Position numbers and translations under genes: made by a program
Notes under the pieces: model-generated
What the model saw: only the letters and a program-made list of their open reading frames with translations
Databases searched by the model: none
Told to the model about the DNA's origin: nothing
NCBI GenBank assembly: GCA_002869565.1
Contig: PKUJ01000017.1
Location: 31,853-95,852 of the forward strand
Direction of reading: 5' to 3'
DNA from: Arcobacter sp.
GTDB lineage: Bacteria > Campylobacterota > Campylobacteria > Campylobacterales > Arcobacteraceae
DNA: 64,000 bases
Shown: piece by piece, positions 37,667 to 45,620 of the stretch
How positions within the stretch are numbered: position 1 is the stretch's first letter
Layout of the letters: every line of letters begins with the position of its first letter

Positions 37667-38884
37667 ATGAAAATTTTGCATGCATTAGCTCAAAGACCAG
37701 GTAAAACTGGTAGTGGAGTTTTTCTACAACAACTTTTTAAAATAGGCTTTGAAAAAGGTTTTAGTCAAGCTGTTCTTGCGGGTGTTCCTATTAGTGAACA
37801 GAATCCTGAGATTGAAAATCTTGATTTAAACAATTTTTATCCTGTATTATTTGAAAGTGATGAATTGAATTTCCCCGTTGTAGGAATGAGTGATGTAATG
37901 CCTTATTCAAGTACCAAATATAGTGATTTGGATGAAAATATGTTTAAGTCATATGAAAAAGCTTTTAAAAGAGTAATTAAAAAAGTGATTGAAGAGTTTA
38001 AACCAGATGTTGTTATTTGTAATCATATTTGGCTTTTATGCACTTTTATAAAAGATTTATATCCAGATTTAAAAGTTTTAGCTTTATGTCATGGTACAGA
38101 TTTAAGACAATATGAAAGAGCTACTAGATTAACTCCTATAGTTAAAGAAAAAGTTTCAAACTGTGAATACCTGTTTGCTTTAAACAAAGCACAAAATGAT
38201 GAAATAGTAAACTTATATAATATTGATAAAGATAGAGTTATTACAAGTGGAAGTGGCTATAACCCAGAAATGTTTTTTCCAATAAAAAGAGAGAAAAATA
38301 AAAAAGTAAAAATAGCTTATGTAGGAAAAATCTGTAATTATAAAGGTGTTCCAAATCTTTTAAATGCAATTGATAAAACAAAAAATCATGAAGAATTAGA
38401 ACTTAACTTAATAGGTCACGGAAATGTAGAAGAGAGTGAAGATATTATAAAAAGTATAGAGGATAGAAAAACAAAAGTTAATTATCTAGGAGCTATTCCA
38501 CAAGATGAATTAGCTCTATTTTTAAAAACATGTGATATTTTTATTCTTCCATCATTTTTTGAAGGTCTGCCTTTAGTAGTTATTGAAGCGTTAGCTTCTG
38601 GTGCAAGAGTCATTTGTACAGATTTACCTGGACTTGATGATTTTTTAGGAGAAGAGCTAAAAAGTTTGAGTGCTATAAAATATATAAAAATGCCAAGATT
38701 AAAAAATGTAGATAGACCATATCCTGAGGATATAGAAGAGTTTGAAAATGAACTTTGTAAAAATATTGAAGAGCTTGGTAATGAAATTATAAATGATTCC
38801 AAATATGACATGGATGCTGTTTTAAAATGTTTAGAGAATAAAACTTGGAATGGACTTTTTAATCGTTTAGAAAAATATTTTTAG
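37667..38884 (+). CDS. Glycosyltransferase, GT4 family
   Basis: The 405-residue protein has a two-domain GT-B layout. The N-terminal domain begins MKILHALAQRPGKTGSGVFL and has a KPDVVICNHIWLL strand and ALCHGTDLRQY. The C-terminal domain has KIAYVGKICNYKGVPNLLNAI, LIGHG, YLGAIPQDELALFLKTCDIF and the nucleotide-sugar E-x7-E motif FFEGLPLVVIEALASG. It transfers a sugar from an activated donor, acceptor unknown. It stands alone, not in a surface polysaccharide cluster. The ribosome binding site is AAGG before ATG 37667. Confidence 0.85.
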   Translation: MKILHALAQRPGKTGSGVFLQQLFKIGFEKGFSQAVLAGVPISEQNPEIENLDLNNFYPVLFESDELNFPVVGMSDVMPYSSTKYSDLDENMFKSYEKAFKRVIKKVIEEFKPDVVICNHIWLLCTFIKDLYPDLKVLALCHGTDLRQYERATRLTPIVKEKVSNCEYLFALNKAQNDEIVNLYNIDKDRVITSGSGYNPEMFFPIKREKNKKVKIAYVGKICNYKGVPNLLNAIDKTKNHEELELNLIGHGNVEESEDIIKSIEDRKTKVNYLGAIPQDELALFLKTCDIFILPSFFEGLPLVVIEALASGARVICTDLPGLDDFLGEELKSLSAIKYIKMPRLKNVDRPYPEDIEEFENELCKNIEELGNEIINDSKYDMDAVLKCLENKTWNGLFNRLEKYF

Positions 38885-38929
38885 AGATAAGAAAGTGCAA
38901 AAAAAGTAATTATTAGCTAATATTTCATT

Positions 38930-39910
38930 ATGTATAAAAATGAATTCGATAACTTACTTAGACAAGAAAAAATATTTAATGCTTATATGTTTTATGGGCA
39001 ATCAAATTTTTTAATAGAACATTACACCTCCTTAGTTGCAGAGCAATTAGGTAGTACTGATGAAATAGAAAAATTGTATTTTGATGATTTTGATTTTAAA
39101 TATGCAAAAGATAAGTTATTGCAATCCTCTCTTTTTGCTTCTAATAATATACTTATAATTAAGCTTGAAAAAAAACTTGGCAAAAAAGAGGTTGTGGAGT
39201 TAATAGAAGCTTGTAATACTAACCCAGATTCTAAAGTTATCTTCTCTTGTATGGGAGATGGAGATTTTAAGACTATGGGCGGCTATTTTACTACTAAATT
39301 AAATGCTGTTAGTGTAAGAATGTTTTCGCCTTTTCAAAATGAGGCTATTAGAATTATTGAAACCGAAGCAAAAAAACTCAATGTCAATTGTGATATGTCT
39401 GCTCTAAATCATCTTTATTTTATGCATAGACAAGATTTATCTTTATGTGTAAATGATTTAAAAAAACTTGCAATTTTAGATGAAAGAATTAGCCCTGATG
39501 TAGTAAACAAACACTGTTTTGGTATTGGCGCAGTTAATTTTGAAGATTTTTTACATAATTTGATGTCGGCTCAAGATATTGGTGATGATTTAGAATTATT
39601 ACTTGAAGAGGGCATGAATGAAATTTATCTCTTAAATCAAATTACATCATTTGTGCAACAGTTGTTTATGATAAATTCATATGCAAGAATTCATGGAAGT
39701 GCAAATGCAAAAGAAATTTTAGGTTTTATTCCTCCTAAAAATGTTTGGGAGAAGAAAACTAGACTAGCTATTAATATTAGGACAGAACTCTTTTTAGAAA
39801 TTTTAGAATATCTTCTTAAAATAGAATTGGAGTTAAAATCTTCAAAAATATCAAATCAAAATATATATTTACAAGCTTGCCTAAGAAAAATTACAGTTTT
39901 AATTAGATAA
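38930..39910 (+). CDS. holA: DNA polymerase III subunit delta HolA
   Basis: The 326-residue protein begins YKNEFDNLLRQEKIFNAYMF with a YGQSNFLIEHY loop standing where delta has its degenerate nucleotide-binding region, then SLFASNNILIIKLEK. It continues with the lid segment HRQDLSLCVNDLKKLAIL and C-terminal helices (LLNQITSFVQQLFMI, LKIELELKSS). HolA opens the sliding clamp in the clamp loader. It precedes rpsF. There is no clear ribosome binding site before the ATG, and a TAATAT-like -10 lies close to it. Confidence 0.82.
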   Translation: MYKNEFDNLLRQEKIFNAYMFYGQSNFLIEHYTSLVAEQLGSTDEIEKLYFDDFDFKYAKDKLLQSSLFASNNILIIKLEKKLGKKEVVELIEACNTNPDSKVIFSCMGDGDFKTMGGYFTTKLNAVSVRMFSPFQNEAIRIIETEAKKLNVNCDMSALNHLYFMHRQDLSLCVNDLKKLAILDERISPDVVNKHCFGIGAVNFEDFLHNLMSAQDIGDDLELLLEEGMNEIYLLNQITSFVQQLFMINSYARIHGSANAKEILGFIPPKNVWEKKTRLAINIRTELFLEILEYLLKIELELKSSKISNQNIYLQACLRKITVLIR

Positions 39911-39919
39911 AATCACAGA

Positions 39920-39957
39920 CTTTACAAAAAACCTTGCTGATATTTGTAAAGATACCG
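39920..39957 (+). promoter_or_regulatory. Structured rpsF leader, possible S6:S18 autoregulatory site
   Basis: CTTTACAAA and TTTGTAAAG form a perfect 9-bp stem with a 14-base loop, followed four bases later by CCG (39955-39957). It lies just before the rpsF ribosome binding site. A CCG-containing leader structure is known to bind the S6:S18 complex in other bacteria. The match here is suggestive, not proven. Confidence 0.4.
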
Positions 39958-39979
39958 GCTCAAACTATAAGGAGAATAG

Positions 39980-40333
39980 ATGTCAAAATTAAAACATTAT
40001 GAAACAATGTTTATTATTAAGCCTACACTTACTGATGAAGAAACTGTAGCACAGATTGATTTAGTTAAATCAACAATCGAGAAAAATGGTGGTGAAATCG
40101 TAGCTTGCGATAACATGGGTTCAAGAAATCTTGCATATGAAATCGAAAAGCATAAAAGAGGTTACTACTTCGTAGCATACTTCAAAGGTCTTCCTTCTGG
40201 AATTGCGGAAATCGAAAGAAACTACAGAATCAATGAAAATATCATTAGATTTATCTTCATTAAATATGAAAATAAAAAAGAAATCGCTGCATGGACAAAA
40301 ATGAGCGACGAAGCGGCTAAAAAAGCAAACTAA
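39980..40333 (+). CDS. rpsF: 30S ribosomal protein S6
   Basis: The 117-residue protein has the S6 pattern: [43 protein letters not shown] and [17 protein letters not shown]6 binds 16S rRNA together with S18. The gene leads the classic rpsF-ssb-rpsR operon, 19 bases before ssb, with a strong AAGGAGA ribosome binding site. The codon use (more GC at third positions, such as ATC and TAC) indicates high expression. Confidence 0.95.
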   Translation: MSKLKHYETMFIIKPTLTDEETVAQIDLVKSTIEKNGGEIVACDNMGSRNLAYEIEKHKRGYYFVAYFKGLPSGIAEIERNYRINENIIRFIFIKYENKKEIAAWTKMSDEAAKKAN

Positions 40334-40352
40334 TTAAATATAGGAACAACTT

Positions 40353-40907
40353 ATGTATAACAAAGTAGTATTAGTAGGAAACTTAACAAGAGATATTGAA
40401 CTTAGATATATGCCAAATGGTGCTGCATTAGCAAAATCTGCTATTGCAACTAGTCATAGATATAAATCTCAAACTGGAGAACAAAAAGAAGAAGTTTGTT
40501 TTGTAGATTTTAATATTTTCGGAAGAAGTGCCGAAGTTGCTAACCAATACTTAAGAAAAGGTTCAAAAGTTTTATTAGAGGGAAGATTAGTATTTGAACA
40601 ATGGACTGCTCAAGATGGTTCTAACAGAAGTAAACATGCTCTTAGAGTGGATACTATGAAAATGTTAGATTCTAAAGCAGATTCACAAAATATGAGTAGT
40701 GATACTGCACAAACTGGATATAATCCTGCTGGATATAATCAAGCACAATCGCAACAACCACAAGCTCAACAAAATCAATACAATCCTCAAGCCCAACAAA
40801 ATAACCAACAAAATAGTTATGGTGGTACAAATTCTCAAGCACAACAACCAATGCAAGAGCATAGAATACCTGAAATTGACATCGACAACGATGAAATACC
40901 TTTCTAG
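40353..40907 (+). CDS. ssb: Single-stranded DNA-binding protein
   Basis: The 184-residue protein has an OB-fold domain (about residues 1-112) beginning [20 protein letters not shown], with [21 protein letters not shown] long Gln/Asn/Ala-rich disordered linker follows (about 125-165, repeats of AQQ and NPQAQQN), then the acidic tip DNDEIPF that docks partner proteins. It protects single strands in replication and repair. The linker's codon bias gives spurious open frames in other phases. Confidence 0.95.
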   Translation: MYNKVVLVGNLTRDIELRYMPNGAALAKSAIATSHRYKSQTGEQKEEVCFVDFNIFGRSAEVANQYLRKGSKVLLEGRLVFEQWTAQDGSNRSKHALRVDTMKMLDSKADSQNMSSDTAQTGYNPAGYNQAQSQQPQAQQNQYNPQAQQNNQQNSYGGTNSQAQQPMQEHRIPEIDIDNDEIPF

Positions 40908-40924
40908 AATACAAGGATAAGAAA

Positions 40925-41185
40925 ATGGCTGAAAGAAGAAAATACGGAAAGAAATTTTGTAAATATACAGAAATGAAAGTTACTTATATTGATTACAAAA
41001 GTGCAGATTTATTAAGATTATCAATGAGTGAAAGAGGTAAAATTATGCCTAGAAGACTTACTGGTAATTCTAAAAACTCTCAAGAGATGGTAGAGAAAGC
41101 AATTAAAAGAGCTAGACATATGGCTTTAGTTCCATACATTGTAAATACACAAAATGTAACGGATGCTGCATATTCAAGATACTAA
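40925..41185 (+). CDS. rpsR: 30S ribosomal protein S18
   Basis: The 86-residue basic protein has the S18 core: [42 protein letters not shown] and [15 protein letters not shown]. It binds next to S6 in the small subunit platform. It is the last gene of the operon, 17 bases after ssb, and a rho-independent terminator follows. Confidence 0.95.
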   Translation: MAERRKYGKKFCKYTEMKVTYIDYKSADLLRLSMSERGKIMPRRLTGNSKNSQEMVEKAIKRARHMALVPYIVNTQNVTDAAYSRY

Positions 41186-41215
41186 AATTTAATTTTATTT
41201 AAATTGTATACTCCA

Positions 41216-41246
41216 GGGGAATAGTTTTTGCTATTCCCTTTTTTTA
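41216..41246 (+). terminator. Rho-independent terminator of the rpsF-ssb-rpsR operon
   Basis: GGGAATAG-TTTTTG-CTATTCCC forms a perfect 8-bp stem, followed by eight T residues. Confidence 0.85.
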
Positions 41247-41254
41247 TATAGTAA

Positions 41255-41280
41255 AATCATTATGATAATCGTTCTTATTA
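41255..41280 (+). promoter_or_regulatory. Putative Fur box upstream of the iron ABC operon
   Basis: AATCATTATGATAATCGTT and the overlapping TGATAATCGTTCTTATTA match much of the Fur consensus of GATAAT/ATTATC repeats. It lies about 80-100 bases before the iron-binding protein gene. Confidence 0.6.
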
Positions 41281-41314
41281 TTAAGGTTGGAATAAGTTTT
41301 ATTTTATTATAATT

Positions 41315-41333
41315 TCAATAACTATTATCAATA
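41315..41333 (-). promoter_or_regulatory. Second putative Fur box, close to the iron operon start
   Basis: Read on the minus strand, TGATAATAGTTATTG fits the 7-1-7 Fur pattern with a few mismatches. It ends about 20 bases before the ATG, where a bound repressor would block transcription. Confidence 0.5.
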
Positions 41334-41352
41334 AGATAAAAAAAGGATATAT

Positions 41353-42360
41353 ATGATTAAGAAATTAGGTCTTGCAGCAATTGTTTTAGCAAGTTCTTTA
41401 TTTGCTTCAAGTGAAGTAAATATTTATTCTACAAGACATTATGATACAGATAAAAAATTGTTTAAAATGTTTGAAGAGAAAACTGGAATAAAAGTAAATG
41501 TTGTAAAAGCAAGTGCGAGTGCTTTAATTAAAAGAATAGAAAGTGAAGGTTCAAAATCACCAGCTGATGTACTTATTACAGTTGATGCAGCTGGATTATA
41601 TAAAGCTAAAAGTAAAGGTATTTTACAAGCAATTGAATCTGATACTTTAACTAACGTAATTCCTGAGAAATTAAGAGACAAAGATAATAATTGGTTTGGT
41701 TTAACAAAAAGATCAAGAGTTACTGTTTATAAATTAGGAACTGGAATTGAAAAAGAGTTATCAACATACGAAGATTTAGCTGACCCAAAATTTAAAGGTC
41801 AAATTATGGTAAGATCTTCAAATAATGCTTATAATCAGTCATTGTTGGCTGCAGTTATTGCACATCATGGTGAAGAATATGCTTTAAAATGGGCTAAAGG
41901 TGTTGTTGCAAATATGGCTAAAAAACCAAAAGGAAATGACAGATATCAAGTTAAAGCTGTAGCAAATGGTATTGGTAAAATTGCTATTGCAAATACTTAT
42001 TATATTGGTAAAATGATTGATAATAAAGATGTTTCACAAGCTGAAGCTGTGAAAAAAGTTAAGATTTTCTTTCCTAAGTTTGAAAATGGTGGAACACATA
42101 TAAATGTATCTGGTGCAGGTATTGCGAAATACTCTCCAAATAAAGAGAATGGAATTAAATTTATTGAGTATTTAGCTAGTTCTGAAGCACAAAATTTATT
42201 TGCTTCTAGGAATTTTGAATATCCAGTTGTAGCAGGAGTTCCTATTTCTGATGTTGTTTCTGCTTGGGGAACTTTTGAAGATGACAATATTTCTATTAAT
42301 ACTTTAGGTGAAAATAATGCAAAAGCAGTTAAAATTTTTGACCTAGCAGGATGGAAATAG
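41353..42360 (+). CDS. Iron(III) ABC transporter substrate-binding protein (FbpA/AfuA type)
   Basis: The 335-residue periplasmic protein has a signal peptide (KKLGLAAIVLASSLFAS). The mature start is EVNIYSTRHYDTDKKLFKMF, the FbpA/FutA pattern in which RHY supplies an iron-binding tyrosine. The paired tyrosines in IANTYYIGKM are the other ligands. Further segments are SPADVLITVDAAGLY, NGGTHINVSGAGI and a C-terminal NFEYPVVAGV. It carries ferric iron to the permease encoded next. Two Fur-like boxes lie upstream, predicting iron repression. Confidence 0.9.
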   Translation: MIKKLGLAAIVLASSLFASSEVNIYSTRHYDTDKKLFKMFEEKTGIKVNVVKASASALIKRIESEGSKSPADVLITVDAAGLYKAKSKGILQAIESDTLTNVIPEKLRDKDNNWFGLTKRSRVTVYKLGTGIEKELSTYEDLADPKFKGQIMVRSSNNAYNQSLLAAVIAHHGEEYALKWAKGVVANMAKKPKGNDRYQVKAVANGIGKIAIANTYYIGKMIDNKDVSQAEAVKKVKIFFPKFENGGTHINVSGAGIAKYSPNKENGIKFIEYLASSEAQNLFASRNFEYPVVAGVPISDVVSAWGTFEDDNISINTLGENNAKAVKIFDLAGWK

Positions 42361-42381
42361 GAAAGGTTCTAAAAAACAAAT

Positions 42382-43962
42382 TTGAATAACTTTAATAAAT
42401 TAACCATAAGTAGTGTTATTTTAACACTACTTATTTCAATACCAGCACTAATACTCTTCTCAAATATATTTTCAAGTAGTGAGAATTGGCAACATCTTGT
42501 TGATACAGTACTATTTGAATATATATTTAATTCTTTGTATATTATGTTTGGAGTTGCATTTCTAACTTCAATTCTAGGTTTTACAACAGCTTACATCACT
42601 TCTTTATTTCAGTTTACAGGTTCAAGATTTTTTCACTATGCCTTGATTTTACCTTTTGCGATACCAACATATATTGTGGCATATGTATATGGTGGAATGT
42701 TTGATATAACTGGAAGTGTTACAACTTTTATTCTAAACTTAATGGGCAAGACTTTAGCTGAAGTTAATTTCTTTGATATTATGTCTATTGAGGGTGCAAT
42801 AATTGTAATGTCTTTGGTTCTTTATCCTTATGTTTATCTTATCTCAAAAACATATTTAAAAGCTGAATCAAGCTCCATAATAGATGCTTCAAAAACTATG
42901 GGATTAACAAATTTTCAAATATTTTATAAGGTAATTATTCCTATTTCAAGACCAGCTATAGTAGCAGGAGTTATTTTAGCAGTTATGGAAGCAGTTGCAG
43001 ATTTTGGGGTAATGGATTATTATGGAGTATCAACTTTTGTAACAGGAATCTTCAGGACTTGGATTGGTATGGGAAGTGTAGAAGATGCTTCAAAACTTGC
43101 ATCAATGCTTATGCTTTTTGTATTTATATTAATTTTTTTGGAAAGATATCAAAGAAGAAATAAAAGATACCAAAGTTCAGGAAAAGATTTTCGGCCAATT
43201 ACAAAACAAAAGCTAACAGGATTTAGAAATATTTTGGCATTTATTACTTGTTTTATTCCATTCTTTTTTGGCTTTTTATTACCTTTTTCACAAATGTCTT
43301 ATTGGTTTTATCTATCTTATGAAGATGTACTTGATGAAGATTTTTTAACTGTACTTTATCAAACTCTCTCTTTGTGAGTATTAAGTGCTATTCTTGTAAC
43401 TATATTAGCATTTATTATTACATATAATGTAAGATTACATAAAAGTAAAATTGCAGAAAATTTAACCCAAATATCAAAACTTGGTTATTCAATACCTGGT
43501 GCTGTAGTAGCTGTTGGTATTTTAAGTTTTTTCTCAATTGTGGATAAAAATTTTGATATTTTAGTTAGTGGAACTATTGTGGCAGTTGTCTTTGGATATG
43601 TGGTAAGATTTATAGGAATTTCAATAAACAATTATGAATCTGGATTTTCTAAGATTCCACAAAGCTATGATGATGCCTGTAAAACTATGCAAATTGGGAC
43701 TTTTCAAACATTTTTTAAAGTTATACTTCCATTGATAAGAAGTTCAATGATGGCAAGTTTTATTGTGATATTTATAGAAGTTATAAAAGAACTTCCTTTG
43801 ACAATGATTCTAAGACCTTTTAATTTTGATACTCTAGCAGTATTGTCCCATGAATTAGTTGGTCAAGCACAAGTAATAGAATCAAGTGTTCCTGCAATGT
43901 TTATTGTTTTATTTGGAATAATTTCGGTTCTAATTTTAGCTAAGAAGATGGTGAAGGATTAA
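42382..43962 (+). pseudogene. Iron(III) ABC transporter permease (FbpB type), interrupted by an in-frame TGA
   Basis: A TTG start at 42382 opens a frame encoding the first half (332 codons, six or so transmembrane helices, with permease loop AESSSIIDASKTMGLTNFQI). A TGA at 43375-43377 stops it. The same frame continues without any further stop to 43962, with IPGAVVAVGIL and a second loop IPQSYDDACKTMQIGTFQTF. Together they make about 526 residues, the usual FbpB length with two fused permease modules. The flanking binding-protein and ATPase genes are intact. Either the strain's permease is broken, the stop is read through, the halves work as separate chains (GTG at 43540), or the base is wrong. 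Confidence 0.85.
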
Positions 43963-43963
43963 T

Positions 43964-44968
43964 ATGGTAGGAATAAGTGTAAAGGATTTTGGAATATCTT
44001 TTGGTTCAACAAAAATATTAGAAAATATATCTTTTGAAGTAGAACAAGGAGAAATAGTAACAATACTTGGACCTAGTGGTTGTGGTAAAAGTACAATTTT
44101 AAGATCAATTGCTTCACTTCAAGATAACTATAAAGGTGACATTTTTATAAATGAACACTGTCTAATAAAAGATGGTAAAAAAGATTGTCATAAAGATATA
44201 GGGTATATTTTTCAAGATTATGCACTATTTCCACATTTGAACGTGAAAGAGAATATTGAATTTGCTCTTTATAGATTAAATGTTAATGAGAGGCAACGAA
44301 GAGTTGACAAACTTTTAAAACAATTTGATTTAACAGATCATAGAAATAAGCAGATTCACGAGCTTAGTGGTGGTCAGCAACAAAGAGTATCAATTGCAAG
44401 AGTTATGGCCTATGAGCCTAAAGTAATACTCTTAGATGAGCCTTTTTCAAATCTTGATACACTTTTAAGAAATAAAACAAAAGTTTGGCTAAAAAAACTT
44501 ATAAAAGATATGGGTGTAAGTGCAATACTTGTAACCCATGATCAAAAAGAAGCACTCAGTATGTCAGATAAGATTGCTATTATTAATAATAAAAAATTAG
44601 AACAATTTGGTACACCAAAAGAGCTTTTTGATAAACCTAAATCTTATTATGTTGCAAATTTTTTAAATAAAATAAATGCTTTACCTGATAATTTACTTGA
44701 AGATTTAGGTGTAGAAGCTAGTAGTGAAAACATGGGAGTAATTTCTATTGATAAGATAAAGATTACTAATGAAATGGATAAAATAAAAGCTAGCATATTA
44801 GATGTTTCATTTTGTGGGGATTATTATGAACTTCATGTTAGTTTAGACAATTATGATAATAGTGAGTTGATGGTGAAGAGCTTTTGTATTGATTGTTTGG
44901 GTGATAGTGTGGTTTGTTATTTGGATATCAACTTATCAGATGTAAAGATTGTAAAGAAAACTGTTTGA
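43964..44968 (+). CDS. Iron(III) ABC transporter ATP-binding protein (FbpC type)
   Basis: The 334-residue ATPase has Walker A LGPSGCGKST (about residues 37-46), a Q-loop GYIFQDYALFPHLNV, signature LSGGQQQRVSIARVMAYEP, Walker B VILLDEPFSNLD and the switch VTHDQKEAL. The C-terminal 110 residues form a regulatory domain of the FbpC/PotA kind. It powers ferric iron import with the two genes upstream. It starts one base after the permease frame, and its TGA overlaps the next ATG (TGATG). Confidence 0.92.
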   Translation: MVGISVKDFGISFGSTKILENISFEVEQGEIVTILGPSGCGKSTILRSIASLQDNYKGDIFINEHCLIKDGKKDCHKDIGYIFQDYALFPHLNVKENIEFALYRLNVNERQRRVDKLLKQFDLTDHRNKQIHELSGGQQQRVSIARVMAYEPKVILLDEPFSNLDTLLRNKTKVWLKKLIKDMGVSAILVTHDQKEALSMSDKIAIINNKKLEQFGTPKELFDKPKSYYVANFLNKINALPDNLLEDLGVEASSENMGVISIDKIKITNEMDKIKASILDVSFCGDYYELHVSLDNYDNSELMVKSFCIDCLGDSVVCYLDINLSDVKIVKKTV

Positions 44969-45333
44969 TGGAAATAATAAAATTAGAGTACGTGGATGTT
45001 TTTGATGGAAAGGAGAAAAAACAGCTAATTTTTTCAAGAAATCTTTTAAAAGAACCTTTTTTAGAAAAATCACTTTTCGCAAATTTAGTTGATGGTGAAT
45101 CTATGGAACCTGTAATAAATGATAAAGCTGTAGTTGTATCTGATTTATCTAATAAAGAGTTAGTAGATGATGCTGTTTATTTAGTTTACCATGGTGAAAA
45201 AATGTGGATAAAAAAGTATGATTTGAAAGAAAAAATCTTTTTTTCTATTAATCCAAAGTTTTCTCATTTAGTTTATAAAGAATCTGATGTTCATATTGTT
45301 GCTAAGGTAGTTTTGACTTTTACTAATCTTTAG
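44968..45333 (+). CDS. S24/LexA-type peptidase-domain protein
   Basis: I take the ATG at 44968, which overlaps the upstream stop. The 121-residue protein is essentially one LexA/UmuD-like catalytic domain. NLVDGESMEPVINDKAVVV holds the Ser-Met nucleophile motif, and KMWIKKYDLKEKIFFSINP holds the Lys base. There is no DNA-binding helix-turn-helix and no transmembrane segment. Such stand-alone S24 domains may cleave themselves or a partner, but the partner is unknown. Its coupling to the iron transporter genes is unusual. Confidence 0.75.
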   Translation: MEIIKLEYVDVFDGKEKKQLIFSRNLLKEPFLEKSLFANLVDGESMEPVINDKAVVVSDLSNKELVDDAVYLVYHGEKMWIKKYDLKEKIFFSINPKFSHLVYKESDVHIVAKVVLTFTNL

Positions 45334-45340
45334 AATTTAT

Positions 45341-45428
45341 TCTCTCTTTAAGAATTGCATTCTTAGCTTTCTTTACTTTTTGCCACTAAAAAGTAAAGAA
45401 GCGGAGAACTTTAGTTCTTCAAGAGAGA
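45341..45428. repeat. Large nested palindromic element
   Basis: The inner arms GCTTTCTTTACTTTTT (45366-45381) and AAAAAGTAAAGAAGC (45388-45402) pair around GCCACT. The outer arms TCTCTCTTTAAGAA (45341-45354) and TTCTTCAAGAGAGA (45415-45428) pair with one mismatch. It resembles dispersed palindromic intergenic repeats. It may also act as a transcription stop after the iron operon. Confidence 0.65.
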
Positions 45429-45451
45429 TTATTTAATATAAGGATTACATA

Positions 45452-45595
45452 ATGATTAAGATTAAAGATTGTCATATTGAAAAGTGTGGTAGAGGCATCA
45501 AGGCACCAACTTCTGCTGAAATAGATATAGAAGGGAAAAAATTTATGAGGAGTTTACGAATTGTAAATAACCAGCATAAATTTTTTATAATGTAA
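45452..45595 (+). CDS. Short beta-helix-like ORF (47 residues), possibly a gene remnant
   Basis: ATG 45452 follows AAGGAT at about the right distance. The peptide has the periodicity of right-handed beta-helix coils in IKIKDCHIEKCGRGIKAPTS and AEIDIEGKKFMRSL (I-x-C-x-I then G-I-x-A-P, then I-x-I-x-G-x-x-F). The C-terminus (NNQHKFFIM) breaks the pattern, as if the gene were truncated or frameshifted. It could be an intact small protein. I do not know its function. Confidence 0.4.
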   Translation: MIKIKDCHIEKCGRGIKAPTSAEIDIEGKKFMRSLRIVNNQHKFFIM

Positions 45596-45620
45596 AGATA
45601 TAATCAAAGCTAAGTTTTAT

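Noticed and set aside
40725..40860. Repeat array in ssb considered as a CRISPR or tandem repeat element
   Set aside because: The repeats are coding, in frame, and irregular in length. They encode the disordered SSB linker.
40672..40920. Open frames on both strands inside ssb
   Set aside because: They arise from the Gln/Asn-rich repeat codons of the SSB linker in other phases and match no protein.
43375..43377. TGA decoded as tryptophan or selenocysteine
   Set aside because: TGA ends several intact genes here (for example at 20414 and 44966), tryptophan uses TGG throughout, no selenocysteine-type hairpin follows, and a TAA interrupts another gene in the same way.
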